Shown piece by piece: positions 60,129-64,000 of a stretch of DNA of 64,000 bases. Numbering within the stretch: position 1 is the first letter of the stretch; each line of letters starts with the position of its first letter. Source of the stretch: Cycas panzhihuaensis. Taxonomy: Eukaryota; Cycadophyta. Under the pieces are notes generated by a model. The model made no database searches, was not told the DNA's origin, and saw only the letters and a program-made list of their open reading frames with translations. The translations under genes were made by a program, and so were the position numbers. The stretch lies in NCBI GenBank assembly GCA_023213395.1, contig CM041465.1, positions 93,379,741 through 93,443,740 on the forward strand, in the 5' to 3' direction.

Positions 60129-62091
60129 GCAGTTACCGTGGTGGATAACTGCAAGAACGTAGGCATGCCGATACTGAGCTACATGGAGATGGCGTCCCAA
60201 GAGGACAAGGCGACTCTACAGAGGTGTGGCCTATACAAAGCCCTCAAGACAGCTCAGTTCGCGTCCGACCAGAGGCTTCTGGTTGACATCATGTCACACT
60301 AGGACAGGAGGAGGCACGTATTTCACCTGCCTTAGATAGGTGATGTCACTATTACCCCAGGGGATATCAGGTAGATTCTGGGGGTTCCAGTGACATGGAG
60401 GCCAGTGAGGCTAGGAGCACTGCCTAGCATCGAGGCAGCACACAAGGAGGTGGCCCAGTTTTTCACAGGGACCGACAGATGGGAGCAGAGGGGAGCTGCC
60501 CTCTAGACTATGCTCATGTCTAGGATTCCTCATGTGAGAAAGCTGATAGTACTATGCATTTTGTTCTGGATTTCCTAGAAACAGAACTACAGGGAGATCC
60601 CAGGAGGCTGGGTGGATGCAGTGCGCTGGTGCGAGGCCGGCGAGAGGATGGATTGGGCGACCCTAGTTACGGCGAGCCTCGTTGCCTAGCTAGACACCAT
60701 CTGGAGATATGACAAGGGAGGATTCTCTTGCAGTACGCTATTGCAGTGCTGGTTCTTTGACCATTTTGCGGTAGTGGCACCAGCAGGGGGGCTATACCCC
60801 ATCGCAAAGTAGGTCCCGATGGTCCACAGATGGCAGACGCGGCTCTGAGGGACAGAGGATCAGGTGCATGTCCATTGGTCAGTCGATGCAACGTCACTCG
60901 ACCTCTTCACTTTGACAGACTATACAGTAGAGCCATACGGGGCAGTGAGGTGGGAGAGTGATGATGGAGCAGGCAGAGCAGGAGCACCCCTCGATGATGA
61001 CGACGATGACGATAGTGACGACGATAGCAGCGACGACAGTGATGATGGGGGAGATGGGGCTAGCCCATCATGACCTACAGGAGAGGTAGGTCCATCACAG
61101 TCGGCAGGAGGAGCAGCAGAACCATCTGGGATTGCCGGAGGAGGGGCAGGCTCATTAAGAGCTGTTGAGGTGAGCAGGGTGCTAGAGACCAGGGGCCGTA
61201 GACTATGGATCATGAGGAGATCCGGAGAGGTGAGGGTCGAGCCAGTCCCTACTAGGAGCGAGGCTGAGGTAGAAGAGGTACCTGAGGACGAGGTACCTGC
61301 AACTGACGGAGGGCCAGGAGACGAGGATGTCGCCCGAGCAGAGGAGCCGGCGGCCATGGCAGGTGAGACCTAACCATTCCCTTAGTCGTTTGACATCTAG
61401 ACATATTCTTGGTTTCATTTTATTATGGTATGCAGTGAGGATATGCACTGACACATGGCATGTTACATTGACAGGTGTAGTAGAGGTCCAGAGACTGGTG
61501 GAGGCTATGGTGAGGGAGATGTTCCCTAAGGTCTATGCAGAGGGGCAACCACCCGTCCAGGCGAAGGATGCGCCCAGGTCGGTAGGAGCCCATATGCAGG
61601 CATTCACCCCACTAGCGAGGGTGAGAGACATCTGGGCTGCAGAGTCCCAGGAACACATGACATTCCGGGGATAGCTACAGTGAGAGCTCGACATGGCCAG
61701 GGGCGAGCGAGACGAGCTGCGCAGACTAGTCCAAGCCCTAGAGGCTCAGGGTAGACCAAGAGGAGATATTGAGAGAAGGGTGCAGATAGCAGTACTTGAG
61801 GAGCGTCTCAGGGCGACGGAGGAGAGATCCCGGAGCATAGAGGATGGACTCCGGGGAGAGAGGGATCGTATCCGGGCCCGATACGATCGGCTGGTGGCAC
61901 AGATGGCCTCGAGGTCGAGTAGGAGTCAGACCTACACACACACAGCGACTACGACCCCGAGATGACCTCAGGACGAGGGGAGTGAGGCGGCTCTCACGGA
62001 GGCCTGTGAGAAGCCTCGGAGGGATGTGGTCCGTGAGAGGGATCACACTGCACTGAGGGATGGCACCCTGATCAAGACAGTGCAGAGATGA
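60129..62091 (+). pseudogene. antisense plant-mobile-domain-like gene of element H (two exons)
   Basis: Exon 1 (60129-61362) has CGLYKALKTAQFASDQRLLV, IGDVTITPGDI, NYREIPGGWVDAVRWCE, LLQCWFFDHFAVVAPAG and LTDYTVEPYGAVRWESDDG, then a long Asp/Ser run. Here the stop seen after AGGGAG in A and B is absent and the frame reads on through LRAVEVSRVLETRGRRLWI to the donor site. The intron is 61363-61474. Exon 2 (61475-62091) has VQRLVEAMVREMFPKVYAEG, a charged helix with [19 protein letters not shown] and a stop at 62089. The stops at SH-stop-D and A-stop-LDTI are shared with A and B. PMD assignment is by motif recall. Confidence 0.7.
61363..61474 (+). other. intron in the antisense gene of H
   Basis: 112 bp, GTGAGACCTAACC ... 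TTACATTGACAG. Joining the exons gives MAGVVEVQRL. Confidence 0.7.
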
Positions 62092-62216
62092 GATATATAT
62101 ATATATATAGTTTTGACAGGAAAGCACGGGCCTCCAGGGGGTCATATGTAGGCTCACATGATTGTACCCTCCCCTGCAAGGATCCCGGCTTCCCACACGC
62201 ATGATGTACCATGACA
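62092..62216. other. post-gene spacer of element H
   Basis: A short TA run (62092-62109), then a segment conserved with A and B (GGAAAGCACGGGCCTCCAGG; GCAAGGATCC) that lies between the antisense gene stop and TA array 1. Confidence 0.7.
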
Positions 62217-62932
<716 letters not shown>

Positions 62933-63434
62933 GAGGTAATTGGAATCCCATTTTGACATGAAATGGTGTGTATCATGTATGATAGAGATAACATGTATGG
63001 TTTACTTTGTATGTTGTAAATGTAAATATGTAAATATGTTTTATTGTAAGATGCATGTATTTCCTTCCATGTATGGCTATATGTCTAACAGGAGTACACA
63101 CATTGACCATAAGCAGAGGTGATCAAGAGGTGTGAGGTTAGAAATAGAGTGACATGCACATCCATGGGGGAGCATAGCAGAATATGTGAAGGAAACAACA
63201 GGTAGGAGAGGGGAGTGACGATACTCCACAACGTCGTCCTAGTCGGGGAATGCCCAAATAAGAGGATAAAGGTTCTCGAGAGCATACGAGAACGTGGGTT
63301 CTGTGGGAGGAACCGGAAGAAGAAGCGAAAATCCATCTTAAATTGCCATTCTACCCATGGTTGGGAGGAATGAGAACAATTTAAAATGGTAGTTTAGGCT
63401 CGTTTCAGAGCATCGCAAAGAAAAAGCAGAAAGA

Positions 63435-64000
63435 TTATACATAAAACTTCTTGAGGAACTTCCCGTTGACCACTTTCTCAAATTCTAAGCCTTCTAGGGT
63501 AGCAATCCTGTATGCGCCATTATCAAGACTTTCGAGAACGACGAAGGGACCTACCCATTTGGGCTTGAATTTGGCCAAGCGATCGTAAAGGTACTCCAAT
63601 TTGAGAACATGGTTCCCGAGGCACAAAGGACGAGCACGAAGACGTTTGTCGTGTGTCCTTTGTAAGCGGGCTTTCGAAGCAAGGTTCACTTGATAAGCTG
63701 TTAAGTGCCTCTCATCTAGGGCCTCGAGGTCTAGGAGGCGAGCCTGGCGAATAGACTCATCGTCAATGAGGCCTCGAAGGGAAACCTATAGAGAGGGGAT
63801 CTCCACTTCCAATAGGAGCACCGCCTCAGTTCCGTAGACTAACGAGAATGGGGTCATTCTAGTAGCTGTGCGGATGGAAGTGCGATAAGCCCACAGGGCG
63901 GAAGGGAGTGGGATGTGCCAATCGCTTTGAGATTGGGCAATGGTCTTCTTTAGAATGTTGACGAGCGTTTTGTTGAAAGATTCAACTTGCCTGTTCGCTT
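63435..64000 (-). CDS. integrase C-terminal part of element H (partial)
   Basis: On the minus strand the open part (63689-63435) reads MNLASKARLQ ... KPKWVGPFVVLESLDNGAYR and ends FLKKFYV. Upstream, to the window edge, the frame continues with ARLLDLEALDERHLTAYQ and PFSLVYGTEAVL-like sequence. It is less damaged than the A copy; a stop lies near 63788. Confidence 0.75.

Overview
The window is nuclear DNA of a seed plant with a large, repeat-rich genome. It is almost wholly nested LTR retrotransposons with long (TA)n arrays, tRNA-type SINE insertions and one short plant-type gene. A gymnosperm or other large-genome lineage would fit, but the sequence does not fix the species. Most element genes carry stops and frameshifts, and LTR pairs differ at roughly a tenth of positions by eye, so the insertions are old.

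Layout. 1-16317: element A, a Ty3/gypsy element on + (partial 5' LTR, gag, protease, RT-RNase H, integrase, extra region, 3' LTR). 16318-17654: leader and 5' LTR of a minus-strand Ty1/copia element (E) into which A inserted. 17652-18545: TA-rich microsatellite. 18546-19740: relics. 19741-20046 and 39452-40952: a plus-strand copia element (D), split by copia element C (20047-39451, minus), which is itself split by gypsy element B (21331-35408, minus). The inner two insertions show 5-bp target duplications (ACATG for B; GACAT/GAGAT for C). 40953-42160: minus-strand copia gag-protease relic (F). 42160-46260: AT-rich, mostly featureless, with small tandem repeats. 46910-47266: the best host-gene candidate, a 118-aa basic protein with a CpG-rich upstream region. 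47580-48420: two short insertions; the second is a clear SINE with an 18-bp target duplication and a poly-A tail. 48420-52180: AT-rich, nothing recognised. 52180-55376: gypsy relic and copia element G (minus). 55377-64000: element H (minus), a third copy of the A/B family, running off the window.

The notable system is the A/B/H gypsy family. Its pol resembles the Tat-type clade, but it lacks the second RNase H usually found between RNase H and integrase. Instead an RNase H-like ORF lies far downstream, in sense, near the 3' LTR. Between integrase and that ORF lies an antisense gene with a plant-mobile-domain-like region, an acidic Gly/Pro/Ser linker, a 111-112 bp GT-AG intron and a coiled-coil-like tail. 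The two extra genes are divergent across a conserved spacer of about 1.2 kb that contains a TATA-like site and, in A, a perfect 38-bp palindrome. Two (TA)n arrays sit at fixed positions in every copy. Copy B has lost RT, RNase H and integrase but keeps gag, protease and both extra genes. The gag leader holds conserved inverted repeats, one of which includes the gag start codon.
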